Below are positions 17,409-25,776 of a DNA stretch of 52,554 nt, one piece after another (position 1 is the stretch's first letter; every line of letters begins with the position of its first letter). The position numbers and the translations under genes were made by a program. The DNA is from Wenjunlia tyrosinilytica (GTDB lineage Bacteria; Actinomycetota; Actinomycetes; Streptomycetales; Streptomycetaceae). Below the pieces are notes generated by a model, which did no database searches, had not been told where the DNA came from, and saw only the letters and a list, made by a program, of their open reading frames with translations. The DNA lies in assembly GCF_014646055.1 (NCBI RefSeq), contig NZ_BMMS01000040.1, positions 297-52,850 of the forward strand, written 5' to 3'.

Positions 17409-17466
17409 GGCGGTACCTTACTCACCCCGATGCTCTCGGAGACCCCACAGGAGGCATGTCGCCCCA

Positions 17467-17490
17467 GCTTGTTGTCCGCGGACAACAAGC
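17467..17490. promoter_or_regulatory. 24-bp perfect palindrome upstream of the decayed parA
   Basis: Two uninterrupted 12-base arms (left arm GCTTGTTGTCCG) make a perfect palindrome 58 bases upstream of the old parA start. That position suits an operator or a centromere of the lost partition system. The rest of 17409-17848 has no supportable gene. Confidence 0.6.
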
Positions 17491-17848
17491 ACACGGAGAG
17501 GAGGAACTCACCGCACCACCCCACCCCTTCGCCACCCTGTGCTTCCCACGAGCACAAGGCCACGCCCCCAACAGTGGCTTCGCGGCCCGCAGGACCCGAC
17601 ACTTCGGCGGGGGAGTGGCCCACCAAACCGAGGGCCGTCAGGTCGCCCGTACGGCTTCTCGGCCAGCGGCGCGTGCACCTCGGCCCTATGTGTGCGGACA
17701 GCCGCACGGGCAAGAGGTTCGCCTCGGCCAAAAGCTACGGGCGATTCGGGCAAACGTTCGTATCGCCGTTCAGGTGAAGGTGCCAGGCCGGTTGCATGAG
17801 GGCTGCCGGGGCGCGCATGCACTCCGGTTGTTCTCTTCGAGGGGGTCC

Positions 17849-19245
17849 GTGAAGTATCAGATTTGCGGCCGGGTGAAGGTGGTGGCGCTGGCAGCGGTCG
17901 CCGCGCTGATACCGCTGATGCCGACGGCGCAAGCAAGTACCGGTACGGGCGCTGGGGAGGGGCTTCGGGTGGAGTCCTTCATGCGGCCTGCAGGGGCGCG
18001 GTTGCCGTCGCTGGAGGATCTGCAGGCCGAGGGCGGGTACGAGGCCTTCAAGCGCGAGGTCGCCGGGGACCCGGACAGGGACGCGGTGGGGCCGATGGAG
18101 ACGGTCGGTCCGGCTGCCCGGTACGGGCGGCTGTCCTCCCGTCCTTCCGCGTCGGAGCCTGTGCCGCAGCTTGTGCGCGGGCCGTCGGGGGTCAGCTGGC
18201 CCGAGCCGTCGCACACGATGACAGCGGCCGAGTGCAGGAAGGGCCTCGGCAGCGACAAGAAGTTCTTCTCCAAGTCCCGGTTCACGATGTGCTCGGGCGC
18301 ATCCTTCACCCAGATCTGGCTCAAGGACAACGAGCCGGTGGGGGAGAGCCAGTTCGTCATGCTGTCCGTGGGCACGGTCGCCAAGAGCAGCCGGACGATG
18401 AAGGTGCAGCACTACTTCACCGATCTGACCAAGACCAGCGAGACCGTCACCAGCGGCCTGATGATCACCCGAAGATCACGATTCCGCAGAAGTGGCCGGC
18501 CGCAGCTAAGTACCACGAGGGCGGCAGCATTCCAGGGGCGCAGAGCTTCGATGAGATCAAGAGCCAGCATCCGGCCACCTTCCAGCACACCGTGGTCTTC
18601 AATCCCAAGCAGGGCTCGGGCCGGGACGACCTGGTGTTCGCGATCTACCAGCCCGAGGTCAAGGTGACGCCGCCGCCCGGCCACGTCCTGGGCGGGGACC
18701 CAGGCGGCAAACTGTTCTTCCTCGCACCCCGTTGGGACAAGGCGCAGTACCTCGCGGCCAAGCAGAAGGGGGCTGCGGGCTTTCTCCCTCGTGGCGACAC
18801 TGCGGTACCGCTCCAAGAAGGGCGCTCCGGAAAAGGCCGTGGCCGACCACATCAAGAAGGCCTACGCCCATCCGGGCACGACCAAGCCGGTCAACAGCAA
18901 GAAGCACGTGCCCGGCGCAGACCTCAAATACCCGCTGCACCTCCTGTACCACGACGAGAAGCGCAGGGACGACAACCGCAAGGAAGCCATCAAGGTCTGC
19001 AAGAAGTACTGGGGCAGCAACTGTCCCCAGGGCGGCAAGGAGTGCGATGAGTTTCCGTTCGCTGTCACCTACGAAGGGTGCGCGCAGCACGCCTACGAGC
19101 CGTCAGCGCCGAAGGACACTTCTCGGCGATGCCCCTGGCCGGCAAGGACAACGGTGCCGCAGGGGCACTTCTCTCGAGCTTCTACGGCAAGACCAGGATC
19201 GTCGACGGGAAGGACAACGACGCCTTCATCGTGATCATCAAGTAG
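17849..19245 (+). pseudogene. Secreted NucA/NucB-type nuclease gene with three frameshifts
   Basis: GTG 17849 follows GAGGGGG and starts a signal peptide (a basic start, hydrophobic VVALAAVAALIPLM, cleavage after AQA). A long N-terminal region of about 200 residues continues to GLMIT. The frame shifts near 18465 (resuming KITIPQKWPAAAKYH), again near 18785 (resuming TLRYRSKKGAPEKAV) and near 19115 (resuming MPLAGKDNGAAG to VIIK and stop). The C-terminal 120 residues match NucA/NucB nucleases, with CPQGGKECDEFPFAVTYEGC. Joined, the protein would be about 465 residues, a secreted DNase. Three lesions indicate decay unless they are sequencing errors. Confidence 0.7.
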
Positions 19246-19271
19246 AAGCGATCATCAAGGAGAAGCGGAAG

Positions 19272-19305
19272 GCGGGGTGCGGTCCCGCTCGGGACCGTAC
19301 CCCGC
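19272..19305. terminator. Bidirectional terminator
   Basis: A stem of about 15 bases (GCGGGGTGCGGTCCC with its complement, one G-T pair, 4-base loop) sits between the convergent nuclease pseudogene and the minus-strand gene ending at 19307. Confidence 0.75.
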
Positions 19306-19306
19306 G

Positions 19307-19780
19307 TCAGGCACCGAGGGGCCAGAACTGCACCAGGTACTGTTCCACCCCCCGGGGCACATCCAGCTGAGCCTCCCAGTGTACATTTTCACGTCCGGCG
19401 CAGTGCACCCGAACTCCCCACCGTCTGCCCGGGGTACCCAGGTGCAGCACCTTCTGCATCGGGCGGGTAAGCCCACTCAACGTCAACTCCCCCGATGGGC
19501 AGAAGATCTCCGCCTCGGCCTGCGCCTCCCAGAGCGTGCTCACATCCGGATCAGGTTGGGCGTCCCAGATCTCGGCTTCCACCCGCGCCGTATGCGTGTG
19601 GCCGCCGCTGACGATGTCCAGCCTGCACTCCCGGGCAGTCAGGAACGGGCCGCCGCCGCCCACACCTTCCCAGTCATCCGGCCACGGCACAGGCACCAGC
19701 TCGTCATCTGCCTCCTCCAGGCACAGCGCGTAGTAGTCGACGGACACGTCCACTCCCAGCCTGCTCCGCACCGATGGCAT
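19307..19780 (-). CDS. Hypothetical protein, diverged paralogue of the 16179 protein
   Basis: ATG 19780 has GAGGAG upstream. The 157-residue protein aligns in order with the 16179 family: ARVEAEIWDAQPDPDVSTLW, ...SGELTLSGL..., RWGVRVHCAGRENVHWEA and VEQYLVQFWP match VEVTLSLHRGEPAPDLRHW, TGELQLRAMG, DYRIRVHARGRDT and VEWYLIQAWP. Identity is low but the spacing is conserved. No signal peptide or membrane segment. It is transcribed divergently from the damaged paralogue at 19888. The function is unknown; the family seems to be diversifying by local duplication. Confidence 0.65.
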   Translation of the reverse strand: MPSVRSRLGVDVSVDYYALCLEEADDELVPVPWPDDWEGVGGGGPFLTARECRLDIVSGGHTHTARVEAEIWDAQPDPDVSTLWEAQAEAEIFCPSGELTLSGLTRPMQKVLHLGTPGRRWGVRVHCAGRENVHWEAQLDVPRGVEQYLVQFWPLGA

Positions 19781-19887
19781 CGCCAACTCCTCACCCCGCC
19801 TGCCCACTCAGCTCGCCCCAACTCTCCCAGCGCCTCGCCCACCACACCAACCCCACCGCCAGCGGCAGACGGGATCCACACCCTCCC

Positions 19888-20367
19888 TGCCGACGTGATC
19901 CAGCAGATCGAGGACGACCGTGCCACCGTCTACACCGGCGTCCACACCGCGGATGTGGAAGTCACCCTCAGCCTCCACCGCGGCGAACCCGCCCCCGACC
20001 TGCGCCACTGGCAGGAGGTGGTCGAGGTCTCCCTGCACTTCACCACCGGCGAACTCCAGCTACGCGCGATGGGCGCCGACCTGGAGCGCGACTTCCCGCC
20101 GCTGTCCTTCAACGGCCCGGGGGACTACCGGATCAGAGTGCGCGCGAGAGGACGCGACACCGCGGTCGACGGCGCACCGGACGACATCGTCGAGTGGTAC
20201 CTGATCCTGGCCTGGCCGCCGACGACGACTACGGCGAAGAACTGCGCGCCGCCACCCCCGGCCCACACGAGACGACCATGGGCACGACGACGCGCAGGCC
20301 GCATGACGACGCGGCGGGGATCCGGGAGCGCGAAGCCCGGCTCCGCAATTCAGGCAACAACGACTAG
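19888..20367 (+). pseudogene. Damaged near-identical copy of the 16179 gene
   Basis: From GCCGACGTGATCCAGC onward this follows 16179-16793 closely, but with two deletions. About 100 bases are lost after the first 16 shared bases, removing the start region. A second deletion of exactly 31 bases has collapsed two CCTGGCCG repeats (16606-16613 and 16637-16644 in the intact gene) into one at 20211-20218, shifting the frame for the last 50 codons. The original stop region is still recognisable at 20365-20367. Confidence 0.8.
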
Positions 20368-20835
20368 CAGGGCCGGCACGCATGTGCCTCGGCAGTGCGC
20401 GCCTTCGGTGTCACCTTCTGCGACCGCTTCGCCCCGTGGTGCCCGGCGGGCCCGGCCTGGTCCGCCGACTACCTCGAGCTCTTCCTGGTCCGCTGGCTGG
20501 CGCGCCCCTTGATGTCACCGGCTGGATGCCCGACCAACTGCTCGAGGGGGGCGCGGCTCTGTGCAGAGACGGGTCGGTAGGGGGCCGATGGGCGGACGCT
20601 GTACGGATCGAAGGAGCGAAGACCGGCGACCGGTTCGACTGGCAGGCAGACACTCCCTGTGGACCGCTCGACCGGCGGGCGGAGGCGGGTGCGTCGTCGC
20701 GCAGCATTTGCACGCTGTCTCCGGGGACCGCGTGACGGGGGGAGGAGTGTAACGGTTCGGTGTTTTCCTCCCGCCCGGCGGGAGGCGCCGCCGTTGGCGG
20801 CCTTCGACGGGGCATGGGAGGTGTCTGCTGGGCGG
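20368..20835. other. Non-coding region upstream of the relaxase, candidate oriT
   Basis: I see no supportable gene in these 468 bases. Just before the relaxase is a perfect inverted repeat CCTCCCGCC-C-GGCGGGAGG (20767-20785), then GGCGCCGCC/GGCGGCC. A transfer origin often lies next to a MobF relaxase gene, so this is a candidate, but no nick motif can be recognised. Confidence 0.3.
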
Positions 20836-22575
20836 GTGATCAGTATTGCGAAGGTGGCTGCGGGTGCGGGGTGGCGGTACTACTTCCGCGGGGTGATGGC
20901 CGGTGACGGTCCCCGTCCGGCGGGCAAGGCGCTGCGCGCCGCGCAGGAGGAGGCCGGTGTGCCGCCCGGGCGCTGGACGGGGCGGGGCCCGGCCGCGCTC
21001 GGGCTGGCGTCCGGCGAGACCGTGACCGAGCGGCAGGCCGAGCTGCTGCTGGGGGAGGGCCGGCACCCGGACGCGGACCGGATCGAGCGTGAGCTCCAGG
21101 CAGCAGGAGCGGACCCGGCGGCTGTGCGGCGGGCGACCGTGCTGGCGCGGCCGATCGAGCACATCGACTCCCCGGTGCTGGCGGTGGACCTGGTGTTCCG
21201 GGCGCCGCCGACCGCCCATGCGCTGTGGGCGCTGGCCGATGACGCCACCCGCCGCGTGCTGGAGGAATGCCACGAGATCGCCCGGGACGGAACGCTCGCC
21301 CGGTTGGAGGAGTCGGTGGCCCGGGTGCGGTGGGGCAGCGGCGGCGGCCACCAGGCGCCGGTCAAGGACGGGCTGGTCGTCGCCGTGTTCCGCCACCACG
21401 AATCCCGGTCCGGACGGCCGCTCCTTCACGATCACGCCGTGCTGTCCGTCAAAGTCCGCCGCCCGGACGGGACCTGGGGCAACCTCGCGACTGCCGACCT
21501 TTTCGAGAATGTCGTCGCGGCCGACGCCTTGTACACCCTGCTGTTCATGGAGGAGGTCTCCGCCCGGCTCGGGGTGGCGTGGGAGCCGCGCGAGGTCACC
21601 CCCGGCAAGCGCCCGGTCATGGAGATCGCCGGTGTCCCACATGAGCTGATCGGCTGGCAGTCCACCCGCCGCCAGCAGATCGAGCACGCCTACGAGGACC
21701 AGCTCCAGCAGTACCGGAGCGACCACGGGCACGAGCCGGGGGAGCGTGCCCGCTACAAGCTGGCCCTGATCGCCGCGGACAGGACCCGGCCGCCCAAAGG
21801 GATCCCGCGCACGCTGCCGGAGCTGCGGGAGCGGTGGCGCAGGTCCGCCGTCCACGCGGTGGGCGCCGACGTCGTCGACCGGCTTCTGGAGACGGCGCGG
21901 GCGGCGGCCACCGCCGTGTGGGCCCGGGTCCGGCCGGTGGTCGACCTGGCCCTGGCCGCCGTCGAGACCGTGGCCGTGGTGTACGTGATGCGCGGGGCGT
22001 TCCAGCACCGGCACCTGCTCGCCGAGGCCCGTCGGCACCTCACGTACGTGCTGCGAGGCCGCCGCCATGAACCGGGCCTGGACGAAGCGATCGTGCGGGC
22101 CGCCGTCGACGGCTGCACCCGCCCCGTCGGCAGGGCGCTCACCGCCGACTTCCGCTACCTGTACCCGCGCGAGAGTGACGGCCGGGCCGTCGTGCGCCCG
22201 CTGACCCGGCACCGCACGGCCTCCCGCTACGAGCGCGCCCGGCTCGCCGGTGACGCCCTCACCACCCGAGTCCGGGCCTCTCGCCGCTCGCGCCGCCTGG
22301 CCAGCCGTTCCCTGCCGCACGCCGTCGCAATTCCCGCCGCCCCGCCGCGCGAAGGATCGCACCACGGCCGGGAGAAGCAGCAGACGACCGACCTTGCCGC
22401 AGCCGAGGACACCCGCCGGTTCATCCTCACTGCCGCCAGACTCCGCGGCGGGGTGAAAGAGCGCGCCGCCTCGGACCCGCCTGCCCGACCCGCTGCCCCG
22501 ACGAAGCCGCCGCACACCCAGCAGTCCCCGGGGCCCGTACCGGGCCGGGGGAGCACACCAGGAAGGACCGTATGA
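20836..22575 (+). CDS. MobF-family conjugative relaxase
   Basis: From GTG 20836 (GGGAGG 14 bases upstream; an in-frame GTG at 20821 is an alternative) the product has 579 residues. The N-terminus VISIAKVAAGAGWRYYF carries the catalytic Tyr pair, and RPLLHDHAVLSVKVRR gives the metal-binding His triad. Between them, the usual helices lead to SARLGVAWEPREVTPGKRPVMEIAGVP. It lacks the SF1 helicase half of TraI/TrwC, ending instead in a Pro/Arg-rich tail. It would nick a plasmid strand at oriT for transfer. It overlaps the next small gene by ATGA. Confidence 0.75.
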   Translation: MISIAKVAAGAGWRYYFRGVMAGDGPRPAGKALRAAQEEAGVPPGRWTGRGPAALGLASGETVTERQAELLLGEGRHPDADRIERELQAAGADPAAVRRATVLARPIEHIDSPVLAVDLVFRAPPTAHALWALADDATRRVLEECHEIARDGTLARLEESVARVRWGSGGGHQAPVKDGLVVAVFRHHESRSGRPLLHDHAVLSVKVRRPDGTWGNLATADLFENVVAADALYTLLFMEEVSARLGVAWEPREVTPGKRPVMEIAGVPHELIGWQSTRRQQIEHAYEDQLQQYRSDHGHEPGERARYKLALIAADRTRPPKGIPRTLPELRERWRRSAVHAVGADVVDRLLETARAAATAVWARVRPVVDLALAAVETVAVVYVMRGAFQHRHLLAEARRHLTYVLRGRRHEPGLDEAIVRAAVDGCTRPVGRALTADFRYLYPRESDGRAVVRPLTRHRTASRYERARLAGDALTTRVRASRRSRRLASRSLPHAVAIPAAPPREGSHHGREKQQTTDLAAAEDTRRFILTAARLRGGVKERAASDPPARPAAPTKPPHTQQSPGPVPGRGSTPGRTV

Positions 22576-22883
22576 CCACGCCGCCGCACGAGCAGAGGAT
22601 CGAGGCCCTCGCCGCCCGGGTGAGGGAGGGCATCCGCGAGCGGGATGCCGCGTTTGGGCCGCGCCCCCAGCCCTCCGAGGGCAAGGCCCAAAAGCCGAAG
22701 GCACAGGCGCAGAAGGAGCTGCGCGAGCAGCGCGACCGGCTCAGGGCGGCAGGGCGCCGCCGTCTGACTTCCGGGCAGTCCCGCCGGCCCCGCCCCCGGC
22801 AGAGCCGCATCGGCAGCGCGGCAGCGCGCCGCGACGCGCGCGCCCTGTCCCGCATGCGCCACTCCACCGCGTGGCTGTGGTGA
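22572..22883 (+). CDS. Small basic protein coupled to the relaxase
   Basis: ATG 22572 overlaps the relaxase stop (ATGA), with AGGAAGG upstream. The 103-residue product is highly charged: HEQRIEALAARVREGIRERD could be a helix or coiled coil, followed by Lys/Gln-rich and then Arg-rich segments (PRPRQSRIGSAAARRDARAL). I do not recognise a family. Translational coupling and the basic tail suggest a DNA-binding accessory factor for transfer. A cluster of GTGCGCAC octamers starts about 40 bases downstream. Confidence 0.6.
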   Translation: MTTPPHEQRIEALAARVREGIRERDAAFGPRPQPSEGKAQKPKAQAQKELREQRDRLRAAGRRRLTSGQSRRPRPRQSRIGSAAARRDARALSRMRHSTAWLW

Positions 22884-22924
22884 ACGACCAGCCGCACCCG
22901 ATGCCCGCGCACCCGCTGCACCCG

Positions 22925-23290
22925 ATGCGCACCGCCCCACGATGCGCCGCATCATCGTGCGCGCCACGGTGGTTGCCCACCAAACCGCATCGCGTCGGTG
23001 CGCACCGCCCGCACCTGTGCACTGAGTGACCGGCCGACCCCTTGACCAGGTTCGCTACCCGGCACGTTTCCCCTGAACCGCCCCGCTGCGCCTGCTGAAC
23101 AGGCCGTGGACAAGAGGGTGTGTGATAGCGGCGCCCGCCCGTATCCGGTGCGCATCCGATGCGGTGGGGTGCGCGGTGCGCTGCATCGTGCGTCGTGGCG
23201 CGCATCGGGTGCGCACCGTCGTCGGCCACGGTGCGCACTACACGGGTGGTGGTGCGCACTGGGTGCGCACCGGCCGGTGCGGGGTGCGCA
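22925..23290. repeat. Cluster of self-complementary GTGCGCAC octamers
   Basis: Exact copies are at 22998, 23209, 23231, 23252 and 23263, and one-mismatch copies at 22925, 23148 and 23284. Spacers vary, so this is neither a CRISPR array nor tandem repeats. The octamer is its own reverse complement. It directly follows the relaxase genes and runs into a decayed gene, which fits a binding region for a transfer, replication or partition protein. Confidence 0.6.
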
Positions 23291-23670
23291 TCGAGGGCCT
23301 GGCCTACTGCGACGGCCGCCGGCTGCTCCAGGACTTTCGCGACGTCCTCGTGGTCGTCGGTGAGGATCTGCGCGGCCAGGCCCTGGACAAGACCAAACGC
23401 CGCAGCACCCGCCCCCCTACGCCCGCGACGGCCGCATGATCGGCTACGCCCTCCTCGACCAGACGGCCGAGCCCGACCCAGACAGCGGCCTGTACAAGCG
23501 GCGCGTGTTCTTCCTCCTGCCCCACGACCGCGACAGCCTCCCCGAGGGCCCTCTACCGCGAAGGCGCCCCCGGCGAAGCCGTCGACCCCCGCACCGTCCA
23601 ACCCCAAAAGCCCGGAACCAAAACACCCCGCTCACAACACGGCCTCGCCACGACCTCCGTCACGCCGTAG
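23284..23670 (+). pseudogene. Frameshifted HDRDS-family gene
   Basis: Pieces in successive frames read RIEGLAYCDGRRLLQDFRDV, then RDGRMIGYALLD and YKRRVFFLLPHDRDSLPEG, then ALYREGAPGEAVDPRTV to a stop at 23668. The middle and end match the intact gene at 5103-5489 (DGRMIGY, LLPHDRDS, AEAVDPRT). At least two frameshifts lie near 23415 and 23548. No clear start is visible because the sequence merges into the octamer cluster. Confidence 0.55.
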
Positions 23671-23883
23671 CCCAGCCTGGCCAGGGGCAGCCCAACGGCC
23701 TCCACTCACGTCGGCATCCCTGGGGTGGGCGGATGGTTGACGGCGGCCCGAGCGGTACCCATCCCGGAGGCGGAGCGCCCCACCACGGCGGGGGAGTCAT
23801 CGCCCATGCCCCCGAGCTCAAGCAGACGCCGGCTTGCAAGAACCCCGCCTGTGGCACAGCAGTCATCTACCAGGCTGTATGTC

Positions 23884-24348
23884 ATGGACGGAGTTACTGG
23901 AAGCACAGTTCTCGCCCTGATCGGTGTTCTCCTCGGGACTGCCGGGACACTCGTAGGGCAGTACCTGGCGACACATGTCGAGGTGCAACGTGATCGGCGG
24001 CAACGCACGGACACAGAACGCGCTGAGCGCAAAGAAGCCATCTTGGCATTCCTCGCTGCCGCGCAACGCGTCGAGTTGATACTGGATCGCCAAGAACTTG
24101 GCCTCCCGACTACTGAAGACCCCGCAGACGAGAAGCTCCACGACCTGTGGCTGGCGAAGAAAGCCGTCGAGTTGACCTGTGCACATGAGACAGCCCAGGC
24201 CGCCCATGACTACACCAGGGCGCTGCACACCCGCATGCGCAACACCGCTGCGTCCGAACAAAGCCCCGCCAAACGCGAATACCGCTACGCCTTCATGGAG
24301 GTGGCACGGAACGCGTTGGAGAGCGGCCGCCCCACGATCAGGCGCTGA
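23884..24348 (+). CDS. Small membrane-anchored coiled-coil protein
   Basis: I chose ATG 23884 because the protein then begins MDGVTGSTVLALIGVLLGTA, an N-terminal transmembrane segment followed by a charged helix (EVQRDRRQRTDTERAERKEA) and a helical body. The product has 154 residues. Proteins with this layout (one membrane helix, then a long cytoplasmic helix of Arg/Glu) are common in actinobacteria and are of unknown function. No operon partner is apparent; upstream is a decayed gene and downstream a transposon remnant. Confidence 0.6.
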   Translation: MDGVTGSTVLALIGVLLGTAGTLVGQYLATHVEVQRDRRQRTDTERAERKEAILAFLAAAQRVELILDRQELGLPTTEDPADEKLHDLWLAKKAVELTCAHETAQAAHDYTRALHTRMRNTAASEQSPAKREYRYAFMEVARNALESGRPTIRR

Positions 24349-24555
24349 CTCCCGGGGCGGCCGGGATTCCCATCATGATCGCGGTCATCAAAAACTGCGG
24401 AAGAGAGCCAAATGCACAGATCGTCATCAGCCGGTCGTGCCCGGGCGTAGGAGGCCTTCCACGCGGGCCCTGTAGCGCGCCAAGGCGTTGACCCGGCCGG
24501 GCAGGAGCAGGGCGAGGGCGGTCTGGAAGGCCGCAGCGGTTGATGAGGCTTCCTG

Positions 24556-24575
24556 GAATTCAAAGAGTGTCATCA
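24556..24575. repeat. 20-bp repeat shared with 9828-9847
   Basis: Second copy of the identical 20-mer. On the minus strand it opens a 48-codon frame (MTLFEFQEASSTAAAFQTAL) of unknown origin that runs to 24430. The stretch 24349-24600 otherwise shows nothing I can support. Confidence 0.6.
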
Positions 24576-24611
24576 GCCGGGTGTCGTAGCGCGTCACCGC
24601 GGCCGCCGCGA

Positions 24612-25114
24612 CTAAATCGGACCGCACCGACGCAGCGTTGCTGGCCGACATCATCCGTATGAATCCCGGGCATCCGGTGCTGCCCGAGACCTCCGACGAG
24701 GCGACCGCGGTGGCGATCCTGGCCCGCGCCCAGCAGGACAGCGCCGAGGACGCCCGCTTGCGGGATCTGTTCGCCGCCCGCCGTCTGCGGCAGCGCCCGG
24801 TCACCGAGGACGCGATGGGGCAGCGCGCACTCACCCACCTCGCCGCGCTCAGCCACGCCTGCACCCACACCGAGCCACTCGCCGAGCAGACCGCACAGGC
24901 CTTCGCCCGCCACCCCCACCACGAGATCTACCGATCCTTTCCGGCCTGCGGCTCCCTGGTCGCGGCACGCCTGTTCGCCGAGATCGGTGACGACCCCGCC
25001 CGCTTCACCGCCCGGGGCCTGCGCGCCTGCGCCGGAACAGCCCCGCTGACCTGGGCCTGGGGAGGCAGTCGCTCGGTCACCCGCCGCCGCGTGTGCACCG
25101 CTGGAACCGGATGA
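24612..25114 (+). pseudogene. Internally deleted IS110-family transposase remnant
   Basis: KSDRTDAALLADIIRMNPGH is the C-terminal part of the DEDD catalytic domain of IS110 transposases. A shortened middle follows (LAALSHACTHTEPLAEQ), and then the second domain, FPACGSLVAARLFAEIGDD and LRACAGTAPLTWAWGGSR, which corresponds to the transposase-20 domain. The N-terminal catalytic Asp and Glu are missing, the coiled-coil middle is shortened, and the end is cut. It is unrelated in detail to the intact IS110 element at 39.6 kb. Confidence 0.7.
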
Positions 25115-25183
25115 CGGCCCGGCGCCGCGCTTCGCGCACCAGTTATGCCGGCGGCGCCAGGAAGCGGACAGTCCAATTCAACG

Positions 25184-25210
25184 GCGGCTGAGTGCGTCGC
25201 GCTCAGCCGC
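25184..25210 (-). terminator. Hairpin at the end of the 25203 gene
   Basis: GCGGCTGAG and CTCAGCCGC form a perfect 9-base stem with a 9-base loop, overlapping the stop codon of the minus-strand gene. No clear T-run follows. Confidence 0.5.
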
Positions 25211-25715
25211 GCTGCAGCCACCAGACGATGCGGGTTCCGCGCTGGTCGAGCACCACCACCTCTTCCGTGGACATGATGATGCCGGGCCGGCGGCTGACGA
25301 GTAGCCAGGCAGCCATCGTGCCGAAGACCGCCGTGTACCCCACGCTGGCGATCTCCACCGCATGATGCTGTCTCACCGTCATGTGGATGCCCGGGTGGCT
25401 GCCGAAGAACACGGCGACGTTAAACAGCACGAGGACCACGAACAGGAGAGTCAGTACGATCAGCCGGGGCTCATCGCGCCAGTCCCGGCGCAGCACGATC
25501 CGCGGCCCGGGTGTGCCTGCGAGTCCTGGACGAGGCGGCGGGGCGTTCCGGCGCCGTCCGCGCTCCTGGAGCAAGTCACGAGAAACCGATGAAACGGGTC
25601 TCGACCAGTGACGAAAGTCCTGGTGGGGCCCGTTTCTCGTTGTCCGGACGGGCGTCGGCCTCGTCTGGGATGCCGCTGAGGGCGTTTTTACGTGAAAGGA
25701 CCCACACCGTGGCAT
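25203..25715 (-). CDS. Small two-helix membrane protein
   Basis: The supportable part is the C-terminal 100 residues: RRDWRDEPRLIVLTLLFVVL and following residues form one membrane helix, VEIASVGYTAVFGTMAAWLL forms a second, and IMSTEEVVVLDQRGTRIVWW is a soluble tail. The only ATG in frame is at 25713-25715, but its ribosome site is poor. The first 50 codons cover a structured inverted repeat (25591-25636, arms GAAACGGG/CCCGTTTC with an inner ACCAG/CTGGT stem), so the true start may be internal or the N-terminus may be a fusion scar. Function unknown. Confidence 0.45.
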   Translation of the reverse strand: MPRCGSFHVKTPSAASQTRPTPVRTTRNGPHQDFRHWSRPVSSVSRDLLQERGRRRNAPPPRPGLAGTPGPRIVLRRDWRDEPRLIVLTLLFVVLVLFNVAVFFGSHPGIHMTVRQHHAVEIASVGYTAVFGTMAAWLLVSRRPGIIMSTEEVVVLDQRGTRIVWWLQRG

Positions 25716-25776
25716 TCATCACGATGCGGGCCCTGATCTTCTGTTGATCTTCAGCTGGTGTGGCTCGCGCTGATCG

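Noticed and set aside
20515-22704. Minus-strand frame of more than 700 codons opposite the relaxase
   Set aside because: Arg/Pro/Gly-rich shadow; the relaxase motifs are on the plus strand.
22925-23290. CRISPR array
   Set aside because: Repeats are only 8 bases, palindromic and irregularly spaced; no unique spacers of constant length and no cas genes.
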